Source of the DNA: Trichomonas vaginalis G3
Lineage: Eukaryota; Parabasalia; Trichomonadida; Trichomonadidae
Assembly: GCF_026262505.1 (NCBI RefSeq)
Contig: NC_067205.1
Coordinates: forward strand, 11,904,001-11,968,000
Length of the DNA stretch: 64,000 nt
Reading direction: 5' to 3'
Positions 1 to 8,130 of this stretch are shown piece by piece; positions within the stretch are counted from its first letter, which is position 1; every line of letters begins with the position of its first letter. The position numbers were made by a program, and so were the translations under genes. The notes below the pieces were generated by a model. The model did not search any database, was not told the DNA's origin, and was given only the letters and a program-made list of their open reading frames with translations.

Positions 1-370
1 AAACCTTCTACCCAGCCTTTGCCTGCATTTTGGATACAATAATTTATTTTCTCACAAATAATGTAGGAATTCTCGTTCCTTTATCCACAAAGGTTCATTC
101 TATGGATTAGATTATCATTCGTAGTCTTTCCATAATAACCTTTTGATTTTCAAAATTTCATTCACCAATACATTTTTCATCTAAACTTTTAAAAATTGTT
201 TGTTTATCAATTTTAATAATTTTTATATCATCATTTTTTTGATAATTTAATTCAATAAAAGCAAATGAAAAATGTTCGATAACTACTTTATTCTAAGAAT
301 GAAAAATGTATGTAATTTCAATATAATTCCATTTTACATGATTAAAATAAACAAACAAAATAGTTTGAAA
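1..370. other. Host intergenic, AT-rich
   Basis: This is the region downstream of the kinase gene. I see no convincing reading frame, RNA gene or repeat in it. Confidence 0.6.
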
Positions 371-1348
371 TTATTTTTCAAAAAGAATGGTCTTTGGGGC
401 AAGCTTAATTTTTGTCGGGATTGTATTATTTAATCCTCTGGATTTAATTAAAATTGGTAAGCGTCTTGGCTTCAAGATGCCCATTGTTGCAGCTCTTTTA
501 ACATGATTTCCTATTTCTAGGCCATTTCCGTTAGCAAATGCTGTAGATTGTACCTTCATATAATCTAGCATCGATTGCGCTGTTGGTCTGTTATCTGGAT
601 CAAATTGAAGTGATCTATTGATCAACCAGCCAAGATTTCCTTCTGCAGTATTATTAACTTTAATTGTTTTGTTTCTAACATCAGCTAAAAACTGTGCATC
701 ATTTTGATATGAGAAAGGATAACAATGAGTTGCCATTATATGCATGGTAACTCCATAAGCCCAAATGTCAGCCTTCATTCCATTATACACTTTGTTTGAT
801 ATGATTTCTGGTGCCATTAGCAAGTGCGTGCCACAATACGTTTTCATTTTTGCTGAAAATTCGCGTGAAAATCCAAAATCAATCAGTTTTGGATGCATAT
901 CTTTATCGAAGAGAATATTTGCGGTCTTAATATCTCGATGGCTAATTCCTTTCTCATGAAGATAATTTAATGCATCAAGAAGTTCTATAGCTATTCTTAT
1001 TTGTTCTGATTGTTTGAATATAAAATTGTTATTGATAAGCATTTGCATATCGCCATTTGGCATATATTCCATGACTATTGCAATGATTTCTGGAGTATAG
1101 ATTACATCATACACTTTCGCAATGTTGGGATGGTTCAATCTTGATTGAATTCTGAGTTCGTTTTCAACATATACAATCATATCAGTTTCTGTAGCTGTAT
1201 TTCTATCAATAACTTTGATTGCAACTTTTTCACCAGTTTTACTGTGGATGGCAAGGAATACAGTTGAAAAGGCGCCTAATCCGAGCTCCTCTTGTAATAC
1301 ATATTTACCAATTTTCCAGATCTGATGATTATTTGATGAATTTTGCAT
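371..1348 (-). CDS. Serine/threonine protein kinase, CAMK/AMPK-like
   Basis: A 325-residue protein made almost wholly of a kinase domain. The glycine loop (LGLGAFSTV) is at about residues 22-30, the ATP-anchoring Lys45 is in VAIK, and a Glu near residue 63 fits helix C. The catalytic loop HRDIKTAN has its Asp at 139, DFG is at 157-159 and the APE-type motif at 179-181. All key residues are present, so it should be active and phosphorylate Ser/Thr in the cytoplasm or nucleus. The short C-terminal tail of about 60 residues has no recognised domain. Its compact form resembles the CAMK/AMPK-related kinases that trichomonads have in large numbers. An initiator-like TCACA lies 23 nt upstream of the ATG. 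Substrate is unknown. Confidence 0.93.
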   Translation of the reverse strand: MQNSSNNHQIWKIGKYVLQEELGLGAFSTVFLAIHSKTGEKVAIKVIDRNTATETDMIVYVENELRIQSRLNHPNIAKVYDVIYTPEIIAIVMEYMPNGDMQMLINNNFIFKQSEQIRIAIELLDALNYLHEKGISHRDIKTANILFDKDMHPKLIDFGFSREFSAKMKTYCGTHLLMAPEIISNKVYNGMKADIWAYGVTMHIMATHCYPFSYQNDAQFLADVRNKTIKVNNTAEGNLGWLINRSLQFDPDNRPTAQSMLDYMKVQSTAFANGNGLEIGNHVKRAATMGILKPRRLPILIKSRGLNNTIPTKIKLAPKTILFEK

Positions 1349-1370
1349 TTAAGCCAAAACAAGAAAATTT

Positions 1371-1375
1371 TGTGA
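1371..1375 (-). promoter_or_regulatory. Initiator-like motif (TCACA) of the kinase gene
   Basis: Read on the minus strand, TCACA fits the trichomonad initiator pattern TCA(C/T)(A/T). It lies 23 nt upstream of the kinase ATG, a normal distance in organisms with very short 5' leaders. The match is short and could be chance. Confidence 0.4.
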
Positions 1376-1628
1376 GTAAAGAAATTGAGAGATCACAGAA
1401 AAGGGGTTTCAAAAATTAAAAGATTGATTATATCAAAGTTGTGATGTTATAAAAGATTTAGAGTTTTTGAAGATAACAAATTTTTAATTGAAAAAAAAAA
1501 TGAAAAGAAATAATTGCTAAATTATAATTAATGTTATTATCAGAAACAATAAAGTTTTTGAGATTGGGACAAAGTTGCAATTCGGCACTTTTTGTAAAAA
1601 AAATGGGGTCATACTCATAATGAATAGA

Positions 1629-1910
1629 GACTTATAGCTAAGTCTTGATATCATGCAGGGAGAATATACATTGATAAGCAATTATATTTTATAGTAGTAG
1701 TATTCAGAAATTCTTACAATTTACAATACAATTTTCAAAAATGGATAAAGACTTATAGCCAAGTCTTGATATCATGCAGGGAGAATATACATTGATAAGC
1801 AATTATATTTTATAGTAGTAGTATTCAGAAATTCTTACAATTTACAATACAATTTTCAAAAATGGATAAAGACCAATAGCCAAGTCTTGATATCATGCAG
1901 GGAGACTCTC
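1629..1910. repeat. 121-bp tandem repeat, about 2.3 copies
   Basis: The segment beginning GACTTATAG recurs at 1629, 1750 and (as GACCAATAG) 1871, a period of exactly 121 bp. The first two units are nearly identical and the third is truncated after the AGTCTTGATATCATGCAGGG block. It lies between the kinase and a small possible gene and has no coding frame. It is most simply a recent local duplication. Confidence 0.85.
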
Positions 1911-2114
1911 TACAAATACAAAAATTGATTATCATAAGGAAATACAAATTTATCAATTTTCATGTGAAAATTACATAAATTTGTTCTCCAATAAATAGCA
2001 ATAATACTTTGAATGTTATATTAAGTAATATAGCTTCAGGTAAATAAGCTTACACTTCAAAAATATACTGTTTATTCATTAATTTTAAAAAAAGTCCAAA
2101 TTATCTAATCTTGC

Positions 2115-2360
2115 TTACTCTTCCTTTAAACTTCTTTGTGCCAAATTTAATATTGTCTTCAAAGATGGAATAAGGACATTAGGTTCAATCCTTCGGCTTT
2201 CGACAATTTCCAAAATGTGTTGAATTAATTTCAAACATTCATCGTGTTTTGAAGCTCTTTGCTCAACAATCTGATTACATGCCCTTGTAAGAATTCTTAC
2301 TGCTCTATCTTCATTCAAAACATTAGCGACTTGAACCTTAATAATCGCATTTGGAATCAC
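2115..2360 (-). CDS. Small hypothetical protein
   Basis: An 81-residue frame with amphipathic, helix-rich composition (Leu/Ile with Lys/Glu) and no motif I recognise. Several TCA(C/T) initiator-like triplets lie just upstream of the ATG. It is longer than most chance frames in this AT-rich flank and has ordinary amino acid usage, but no neighbour supports a role. It could be a small host gene or the remnant of a larger one. Confidence 0.3.
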   Translation of the reverse strand: MIPNAIIKVQVANVLNEDRAVRILTRACNQIVEQRASKHDECLKLIQHILEIVESRRIEPNVLIPSLKTILNLAQRSLKEE

Positions 2361-2830
2361 AACAGTGATGAGAGTTATGACGATATAAAAAAATATTTTA
2401 TTATACTCATTCGAAATTAAAAATAATAAAATTTATATATATTAATTTCATTAAATCAAGGTTAAAAATCTCACCGGAAAAATAACCTCGGTGTGATAAA
2501 TTTATCACCGGAAAAATTTACAATAAGGTTAATACCGAAAATATCGAAAAATAAACATTTAAGGTTAATTTAAGAGTATGCACTTTTGTCACCTACTCCA
2601 TTATAATCGACAATATTTGTGGTTTAAATTTCATATTGAATGTAAAATTTTCAGTAAGTTAAGTAAAAATTTATTTTATAATCCAGAATTTAATATTCCG
2701 CATATTCGCAATCAGAATGTGATTGCGAGAGATTCGGTCAATTCTGATACACTGCACTGACAGTGTACCAGAAATGACTGTATTTCGATCATAAGATCGG
2801 CCAAGAAAGTCTTGTCGGTCTTATTCTCGC
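2361..2830. other. Host intergenic with inverted repeats at the insertion site
   Basis: The octamer CGCAATCA occurs at 2707-2714, inverted at 2720-2727, and direct again ending at 2834. An 11-bp arm TGATTGCGAGA pairs with TCTCGCAATCA at 2824-2834. Between them is a hairpin at 2748-2767 with a perfect 7-bp stem. Maverick A inserted at the end of the last arm. The block could be a small miniature inverted-repeat element, but I saw no second copy. Confidence 0.4.
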
Positions 2831-2835
2831 AATCA
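2831..2835. repeat. Target site duplication of Maverick A, left (AATCA)
   Basis: AATCA directly precedes the terminal A run and matches 27240-27244 beyond the right end. The last A is shared with the A run, so four bases are unambiguous. Length fits the 5-6 bp duplications known for Mavericks. Confidence 0.7.
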
Positions 2836-2892
2836 AAAAAAAAAAAAAAAAGGTATTGGGGCTTCCAGGGGCTACGCCCCTTCTAGCCCCTA
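2835..2892 (+). repeat. Left terminal inverted repeat of Maverick A
   Basis: An A run (2835-2851) followed by GGTATTGGGGCTTCCA and a fold-back. The outer stem is GGGGCT (2858-2863) with AGCCCC (2885-2890). The inner stem is GGGGC (2868-2872) with GCCCC (2876-2880) around a 3-nt loop. The inner stem differs in sequence from the other four ends seen here, yet still pairs. Confidence 0.9.
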
Positions 2893-2959
2893 AGAAATTT
2901 TTGAGAGTCGTCACTTTTCTGTCACTTTTCAGGAAAAAAACATTTTTATTGTATATAAA

Positions 2960-3778
2960 ATGAATTTTACAAAACCACCGTTACCCTTCTTTGGAAATAA
3001 GAGTAGATGTAAAGATATTCTATTGAGAGAACTTAAGAAACTACCGAATGGTCTAACATTTGTAGATTTGTTCGGTGGAAGTTTCTATATATCCCACTTG
3101 TGCCATACTGTATTCCCAGACTCAAAGATTATATGCAATGACTTCGACAACTATATGAACCGTCTCAAACATATACCAGACACAAACAAAATATTGAAAG
3201 AGTTAAAAGAAAAGATACCTATAGGTAAGATGGAACGTATACCATTAGATAAGAAAAATACTGTCAGAGAGGTTTTGAAAAAAGCAGAGTATATTGACTG
3301 GGATAGTATATCTTCTAGACTATTGTATAGTGGTTCTATAAGAGTTCATGACATTGAAACACTTATGTCAAACGTTTTATATCTTAACTATACAAAGGTT
3401 TTCAAAGAGAACATAGAAAAATATACTGAGGGTATAGAGTTTGTGAGATGTCGTTGGACAGAGTTGTATGAAAAATATAAAAACAAGGAAAATGTTTTCT
3501 TTATAGTAGACCCGCCGTTCTATAACACATATGATTTTCAATACCAAGTAGACTGGACTTTGAGAGACTCTTTAGAAACTTTAGACGTTTTACATAACCA
3601 TCCATGCTTTTACTTTACATCCGATAAAAGTGGTTTGGAAACCGTTATGAGATGGTTAGAGGATATACATGACTATGATTTTAGATACGATAAGATAGAA
3701 TATGAGAGAGGTCCTATAAACCGGAAAAAGTGTCATAACAAAGAAATTTTATTGGTAAGTAAATGTGGTTTGAAATAG
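2960..3778 (+). CDS. Dam-type (D12 class) adenine-N6 DNA methyltransferase
   Basis: A 272-residue protein predicted to methylate adenine N6 in DNA with S-adenosylmethionine. The N-terminal PPLPFFGNKSR (residues 6-16) fits the D12-class opening motif. FVDLFGGS (34-41) is the SAM-binding motif I, CNDFD (59-63) fits motif II, and the catalytic motif IV is DPPF (184-187), one residue from the usual DPPY. Length matches Dam/D12 enzymes. It is the first gene inside the left end, about 70 bp from the terminal repeat, behind an A/T-rich leader. It could mark element DNA or protect packaged DNA; 6mA is the main DNA mark reported in T. vaginalis. Its last residues overlap the next small frame. Confidence 0.92.
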   Translation: MNFTKPPLPFFGNKSRCKDILLRELKKLPNGLTFVDLFGGSFYISHLCHTVFPDSKIICNDFDNYMNRLKHIPDTNKILKELKEKIPIGKMERIPLDKKNTVREVLKKAEYIDWDSISSRLLYSGSIRVHDIETLMSNVLYLNYTKVFKENIEKYTEGIEFVRCRWTELYEKYKNKENVFFIVDPPFYNTYDFQYQVDWTLRDSLETLDVLHNHPCFYFTSDKSGLETVMRWLEDIHDYDFRYDKIEYERGPINRKKCHNKEILLVSKCGLK

Positions 3779-3894
3779 GACTACTTGTTTTAGGTTTTTT
3801 CCATTGTGTCATTTACTTATTTGACGTGGCAGAAAGATATAGAGAATATGAAGATGAACCAATGCCAGCAAATGTTCAGTATATGTACTCGTAA
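3763..3894 (+). CDS. Small single-span membrane protein, 43 aa
   Basis: Overlaps the 3' end of the methyltransferase by 16 nt in another frame. The start MWFEIGLLVLGFFHCVIYLF is a single hydrophobic segment of about 16 residues, followed by an acidic, charged tail ending at TAA. The frame is kept in Maverick B with only two residue changes, which supports it being real. Function unknown; a small membrane or virion peptide is possible. Confidence 0.5.
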   Translation: MWFEIGLLVLGFFHCVIYLFDVAERYREYEDEPMPANVQYMYS

Positions 3895-3918
3895 GAGATA
3901 TTTTTATCTAATATTAAA

Positions 3919-4281
3919 ATGGACGCACAGAACTTAGCGAATGCACAGCAACCTGGACAACCAAACCCAGAGAATATTCCAAATGAAGTTAGAATACAAA
4001 CTGCAATGGCAAACTATGGTCAAGTGCCAACAGATGTACAAATGCAAACTGCCATGTCAAATGACGCTGCGTTAGGTTTGCCACCATGGTATGCAAATAT
4101 GAGATGGAAAGAGTTTTATACAAACCCTGAAGTGGGATATAAACAACTCTATGCAGATGACGCGAAACACAGGAGTTGACCCGGAATATGTTTTCTACCA
4201 GAGGAGAAATAGAATGTATGAGCTCCAGTTAAAAATGCTATGGAACTCAGAAGGAAACGTAAGAGACTAGGCGGACATTAG
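3919..4281 (+). pseudogene. Small hypothetical virion-like protein, frameshifted in A
   Basis: Homologous to the intact 120-residue gene at 31007-31369. An extra A in the run near 4166 shifts the frame, so the A copy stops after 86 residues, two codons past the break. A base is missing in another A run near 4230, which would restore the frame but lies beyond the stop. The intact part carries two short repeats (IQTAMANYG and MQTAMSNDA) and a Trp/Tyr-rich segment (PPWYANMRWKEFY). No known domain. It sits behind an A/T-rich leader of the TTTTTATCTAATATTAAA type among small virion-like genes. Confidence 0.65.
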
Positions 4282-4299
4282 ATTTTTACATATAGTAAA

Positions 4300-4542
4300 A
4301 TGGGTTTCTTTGGAAGAATAGGAAACTTCTTTCGAAATGTTGGAAGAGGTATATGGAATGGAATAAAAACCGTAGGAAGAGGAATTTGGAACGGAGTCAA
4401 AAATATTGGTAAAAGAGTAGGTCAGTTCGTTGGTATTATACCTAAAGACCCTGAACCAGAAGAACAAGCTCCTGTTATACAACAGCCTGAACCTGCACCA
4501 CAGTCAAGTTGGCAACCAAATCCAACACCTCAACCGTATTAA
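4300..4542 (+). CDS. Small amphipathic MGFFG protein, possible virion membrane-active protein
   Basis: An 80-residue protein in two parts. Residues 1-45 are a Gly/Phe/Trp/Lys-rich amphipathic stretch with a repeated module (VGRGIWNGIK, VGRGIWNGVK). Residues 46-80 are a Pro/Gln-rich tail. The MGFFGR start fits an N-myristoylation signal. Unlike the gene before it, the frame is intact in both copies. By analogy with small myristoylated or amphipathic capsid proteins of other DNA viruses it may bind or disturb membranes, but this is inference. It ends 2 bp before the stop of the convergent gene. Confidence 0.7.
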   Translation: MGFFGRIGNFFRNVGRGIWNGIKTVGRGIWNGVKNIGKRVGQFVGIIPKDPEPEEQAPVIQQPEPAPQSSWQPNPTPQPY

Positions 4543-4544
4543 AA

Positions 4545-5393
4545 TTATATTTTTACCGTTCGATAGTAGTTGTATATGAAACTAAGTTCTAAGTAAAACG
4601 CATGGTATAATGGAACTATTCTCTTTCTTCCATCTGTTGTAAACCATACTTGAAAGTCTGAAATACTTCCACTCGGCGGTTCATATAGCTTTGTAGGTTT
4701 TTCGTAAAAGTCATTTGCCAAGCATAAAAAAGAGTTTTGTGCACCAGAAAATGAAGCATGAACTATAATAGCATCTGAGTCGAAAACATTTTCATATGTT
4801 CCATTAGGGTTTTCGACTTCATAAAAGTCCGGGTGTACTGGATATTCTGCAGGCTGATTTAACATCCTCAAAAATCTATACCATGCCAAGTTGTTATATT
4901 TTGTAGAAATATAAACGTTTTCTCCAAGGTCTTCTATTCTATTGAATTTAACAGTTGCATTTTTCCTGTCATATATAATATCGAGATGGTACTCTCCTTC
5001 GTCAATGTTAAACTGGTTTGCATATTCGAGATAGATATCGTTTATTTTTTCTTGAAAAGCTTGAAGAGTTGTTTCTAAGTTTACAAGCAAACTAACTTGT
5101 AAAAGTTTTCCCTGTTCAAATTTCTCATACGTACGTTTTTCTTTGTTATAGTATCGAACTTCAAAACCGACCGTAAATGGGAAACCATGTATGGCTTCTG
5201 AAATGAACTTCATTCTACGAAAGCCAATAGCTTTTGTGACAGATGGGTCTCTTAGCCATCTCAATGGGTAGTCAAAACGATAGCCTTCATGCTTTACGGT
5301 CTCTGTCTCAAACTTTTGACCGACATTCGTAAAAAGTTCATCTAATGGTTTAGTTGTAGCAACTCTTGAATTTTCTTTTTCTATTGAAAGCAT
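4545..5393 (-). CDS. Conserved virion-type protein, paralogue of 10954-11814
   Basis: A 282-residue protein with a full-length paralogue in the same element (10954-11814). Both open with a short motif ending in TKPLD, then YRFDYP(L/I)RWL and KAIGFRR, and close with SDFQVWFTT and YLELSFIYNY. The C-terminal run of short alternating hydrophobic strands looks like beta-sandwich capsid proteins, so a minor capsid or vertex protein is possible. No family is firmly recognised. It is divergent from the fibre gene across only 18 bp, which suggests a shared promoter and joint expression with the fibre. Confidence 0.75.
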   Translation of the reverse strand: MLSIEKENSRVATTKPLDELFTNVGQKFETETVKHEGYRFDYPLRWLRDPSVTKAIGFRRMKFISEAIHGFPFTVGFEVRYYNKEKRTYEKFEQGKLLQVSLLVNLETTLQAFQEKINDIYLEYANQFNIDEGEYHLDIIYDRKNATVKFNRIEDLGENVYISTKYNNLAWYRFLRMLNQPAEYPVHPDFYEVENPNGTYENVFDSDAIIVHASFSGAQNSFLCLANDFYEKPTKLYEPPSGSISDFQVWFTTDGRKRIVPLYHAFYLELSFIYNYYRTVKI

Positions 5394-5411
5394 ATTTTAT
5401 CTAGAATAAAA
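5394..5411. promoter_or_regulatory. Compact divergent promoter between minor structural gene and fibre
   Basis: Only 18 bp (ATTTTATCTAGAATAAAA) separate two opposite start codons. The core is nearly self-complementary (TTTTAT..CTAG..ATAAAA). A related CTTAGAATAAAA core lies between the divergent starts at 21816 and 21835. This suggests a bidirectional element-specific promoter or very short leaders. Confidence 0.45.
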
Positions 5412-6563
5412 ATGTCGAATGAAACAGCGTCTATGAGAGAAATACAACACAACCGACAACTCATTATACAAGCTCTAAATAAGAACACAACAAACTTTTC
5501 AAACTATTCTAAGATATCTGAGTCATTGAAAGAAGGAAACTTAAAACTGACATTAAACCCATTGACAGACGAGTTTCTGTTTCAAGACAATAGGAACCAT
5601 ACTGTTTGTATAAATCCAACAAAAAGAACTTTAAACGAGAAACCTATAGATGAACTTCTTTTGAAGGCAGATATTGACAACAAAGCTGACAAAGAGTATG
5701 TAGATGCAACAAAAGACTATATTCTCGCATGGACAGAAAGAACATACCCACAAAAACATCATACACATAACATCTATGACGTAGATGAACTTCAAGAAAA
5801 GTTAGATGGCAAAGCTGACAAGAACCATACACATACCATTGCAAATATTACAAACTTACAAGAAACCTTAAACAGGAAAAGTGACGTTGGACATACACAT
5901 ACCATTGCAAATATTACAAACTTACAAGAAACCTTAAACAGGAAAAGTGACGTTGGACATACACATACAAGTTTTACAACTTTTACAGCAGATGATATTA
6001 CACTAAACACAACCTTGCCAAGTAAAGCTCCAACAATACCACCGGCAACAAGTCTTGTAGATACTTTGATATCTAATGACAATAGTATTATACATCTAAG
6101 ACAGGAACTCAATGTGCTTAAACAAATTTTGCCGAATCTTATTTACCCGGTTGGCTCTATTTACACGTCAATGAACTCTACCAGACCAGAAGTAGTACTT
6201 GGTTTTGGAACTTGGACTCAAATAGTCGACAGGTTTTTGTATTGTGCAAACTCTTCAAAGGAAACAGGTGGAAGTAAAACGATTTCAGGTGAAAACTTAC
6301 CTGCACACAGTCATTACGTAAGATTAACTACATCTGAAGGAGGTTGGCATAAGCATAGATATTGGGATTGGTCAGGAATGACAAAAGGTAGAGGATATGA
6401 TGTTAAAGAGGACGTTCAGTTTGCTATAAATTGTTACTGGGATGACACGCAGGGAGAAGGAATTCATTCACATTTCGTTACAGGATATACACATCCAACG
6501 GGACAAAGTAAAGACTACATGCCACCTTACATGACAGTTTACGCATGGTATAGAAATGCTTAG
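5412..6563 (+). CDS. Phage-type receptor-binding tail fibre protein
   Basis: A 383-residue fibre-like protein. Residues 1-100 are a conserved N-terminal part; the middle has His/Thr repeats (HTHTIANITNLQ, 22 residues, two copies). The C-terminal 140 residues match the tail-fibre/collar tip of bacterial phages: YPVGSIYTSMN, GFGTWTQI, RFLYC, GGSKT, NLPAHSH and a PPYMTVYAWYR ending. In phages this tip binds receptors. Here it would project from the capsid and recognise a cell surface, which is inference. The central shaft differs strongly from the B copy while both ends are almost identical. The stop codon overlaps the convergent integrase stop. Confidence 0.85.
   Translation: MSNETASMREIQHNRQLIIQALNKNTTNFSNYSKISESLKEGNLKLTLNPLTDEFLFQDNRNHTVCINPTKRTLNEKPIDELLLKADIDNKADKEYVDATKDYILAWTERTYPQKHHTHNIYDVDELQEKLDGKADKNHTHTIANITNLQETLNRKSDVGHTHTIANITNLQETLNRKSDVGHTHTSFTTFTADDITLNTTLPSKAPTIPPATSLVDTLISNDNSIIHLRQELNVLKQILPNLIYPVGSIYTSMNSTRPEVVLGFGTWTQIVDRFLYCANSSKETGGSKTISGENLPAHSHYVRLTTSEGGWHKHRYWDWSGMTKGRGYDVKEDVQFAINCYWDDTQGEGIHSHFVTGYTHPTGQSKDYMPPYMTVYAWYRNA
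5826..5957 (+). repeat. 66-bp in-frame repeats in the fibre shaft, two copies
   Basis: Direct repeats starting at 5826 and 5892, with a partial third start at 5958. Each encodes 22 residues beginning HTHTIANITNLQ. Being a multiple of three, copy number can change without breaking the frame: Maverick B has three. His-rich repeats of this sort are common in trimeric phage fibre shafts. Confidence 0.9.
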
Positions 6564-7518
6564 TCGTCATTTTCAACTTCTTTAGCATATTCGTCAGGAG
6601 TTGTCTTATATTTGTTAGGAACTGTCTTTGAAAGTATACCACCTTGAACCTTAACAAGTTTGAAACGAGGTCTGACAATAGTAGTTTTATCTTCTGCTTG
6701 CAGTCTGTACATTTTGCCATGTTTGCCTAAAACTTCATAATATTCTCTTGTATACTTTCTTCTATTTTACGAACACGAATGTGAGTACCTGTCGGGTACT
6801 TGTTGTTGTCATAGTCAATAGTATTTTCATATGGGTCGCGTTTAGGTATTTCTATTTTTACTTTGTCACCTTTCTGAAGTTTGAAGCCCGGCATTCTTTC
6901 TTGTTCATCCCTTTTGACTAAACTATTAAATATATAGTCTTTCTCTAAGTCGGGGTTGTTTTTCATTTCTTCGGGGGAATGGTTTCCCAAACCTTTTTGT
7001 TTACGGCTATTGTAAATATTTAAAACTTGTCTCATCTTTGCCATGGAGAAGTGTCTATATTTGTCGTCATATGACATTTCATTTGCTTCACCACCTTGTG
7101 GTTGGTTTAAGTCTCTTAAGATTTTTATACAACTGTCAATGACACCAAGAGCAGAATGGTTTTGGTCGACAATGAAATATTGGTTTACATTTTTTGAACG
7201 CAGATAGTTTTTAATATCGTCTGATTTGAAAGAACTTTCATAGTCAGATGTCAGTTTTGTTGGATGGTATTTGTCAACGAATATTGTCAAAGCAGTTTTC
7301 ACATCTAAAATATTTTTGGACTGTAATGGTATGGCTTCACAGTATCTTGTGTTTTGACCGACAAATATTAGCCAGTATGGTGGTCCATCTTCTCTATACC
7401 TCGGAATGTTTTCCAAGATATCCATAAACCAAGCATTTGGTGTTGAACTAAAGATTTTTACCATGAGTGCTTTCTTTGTTGCCTTAGAAACATACGGGTC
7501 CTTGTTTGAATTCGTCAT
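6560..7518 (-). pseudogene. INT: Maverick rve-family integrase, frameshifted in A
   Basis: Retroviral-type integrase, roughly 320 residues before the break, which would insert the element's ends into target DNA. Catalytic-core residues are D33 (WFMDIL), D92 (TSDYESSF) and, 35 residues later, D128 (ALGVIDSCI) where the family has Glu: a DD35D rather than DD35E core. There is no HHCC zinc finger. The C-terminal segment, with a YYEVLGKHGKMYRL strand pattern, fits an SH3-like DNA-binding barrel. One T is missing in a run near 6765 compared with B, so the A protein ends after 263 residues without the barrel. It converges on the fibre gene. Confidence 0.88.
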
Positions 7519-7534
7519 TTTTAACCCATAAGAA

Positions 7535-7936
7535 ATGGGTTTATTTGGCGCATTAGCAGGAGTCGCATCCAGATTTTTACCCGCAGTGGGAACAATAGCC
7601 AGAGGTGCATTTGGAATTGGAAGGAAGATTTTGAGTACATTAGGTATACTGAAAGAGAAAGCACAACCTATTATACAAACTGTACAGAAAGGTTGGGAGG
7701 TAGCACGAGATGCAGCAAATCTTATTCCAAATCCTGAAACAAGAGGAAAAGTTCAAGGATGGATGGACAATGTAGGAAGACAAGCAGGAAACTACTATAA
7801 CAAAGCAAATGACTACTATAACCAAGGAGGACACTACATGGACCAAGGTGAAAGATTCTTTAACAGAGGATATAACCATGCACAACAGTGGGTAAACAAC
7901 AACCAACCTCAACCGCCTCAAACGTGGGGAATGTAA
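7535..7936 (+). CDS. MGLFG amphipathic protein, possible myristoylated virion protein
   Basis: A 133-residue protein. It starts MGLFGALAG, a good N-myristoylation context, followed by about 45 residues of glycine-rich hydrophobic/basic amphipathic sequence. Then come Asn/Gln/Tyr-rich repeats (YYNKANDYYNQ, HYMDQGERFFNRGYNHAQQW) and a Pro/Gln tail. The layout echoes the smaller MGFFG protein at 4300-4542, so they may be related virion proteins that contact membranes or the capsid interior; this is inference. Its start is 16 bp from the divergent integrase start. The frame is intact in both copies. Confidence 0.72.
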   Translation: MGLFGALAGVASRFLPAVGTIARGAFGIGRKILSTLGILKEKAQPIIQTVQKGWEVARDAANLIPNPETRGKVQGWMDNVGRQAGNYYNKANDYYNQGGHYMDQGERFFNRGYNHAQQWVNNNQPQPPQTWGM

Positions 7937-7955
7937 ATTTTTTTACTGAGATGAA

Positions 7956-8111
7956 ATGAACAATACAGCATTGAGACAAATGGGCTCAAGATGGATTTGT
8001 CGGCTTCCAGCAGTTACACAACCACGTGTTTGTCAAGTTCTTCCTATACCTCAGGAAGTTTTAGACCGACTTAAAAAACCTAAACAACCAGTTGAAAACA
8101 AACCAAACTAA
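7956..8111 (+). CDS. Small basic protein, 51 aa
   Basis: A short frame starting at the second ATG of an ATGAAATGA motif; the first ATG makes a Met-Lys-stop micro-frame. The product is basic and Pro-rich with two Cys. Maverick B keeps the frame with only a few residue changes. The same leader (TTTTTTACTGAG plus ATGAAATG) precedes the next gene, so the pair are probably co-regulated. No domain recognised. Confidence 0.6.
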   Translation: MNNTALRQMGSRWICRLPAVTQPRVCQVLPIPQEVLDRLKKPKQPVENKPN

Positions 8112-8130
8112 AATTTTTTACTGAGATGAA

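Noticed and set aside
2578-2760. 60-residue frame before Maverick A
   Set aside because: It runs into the inverted-repeat block and has no coding features.
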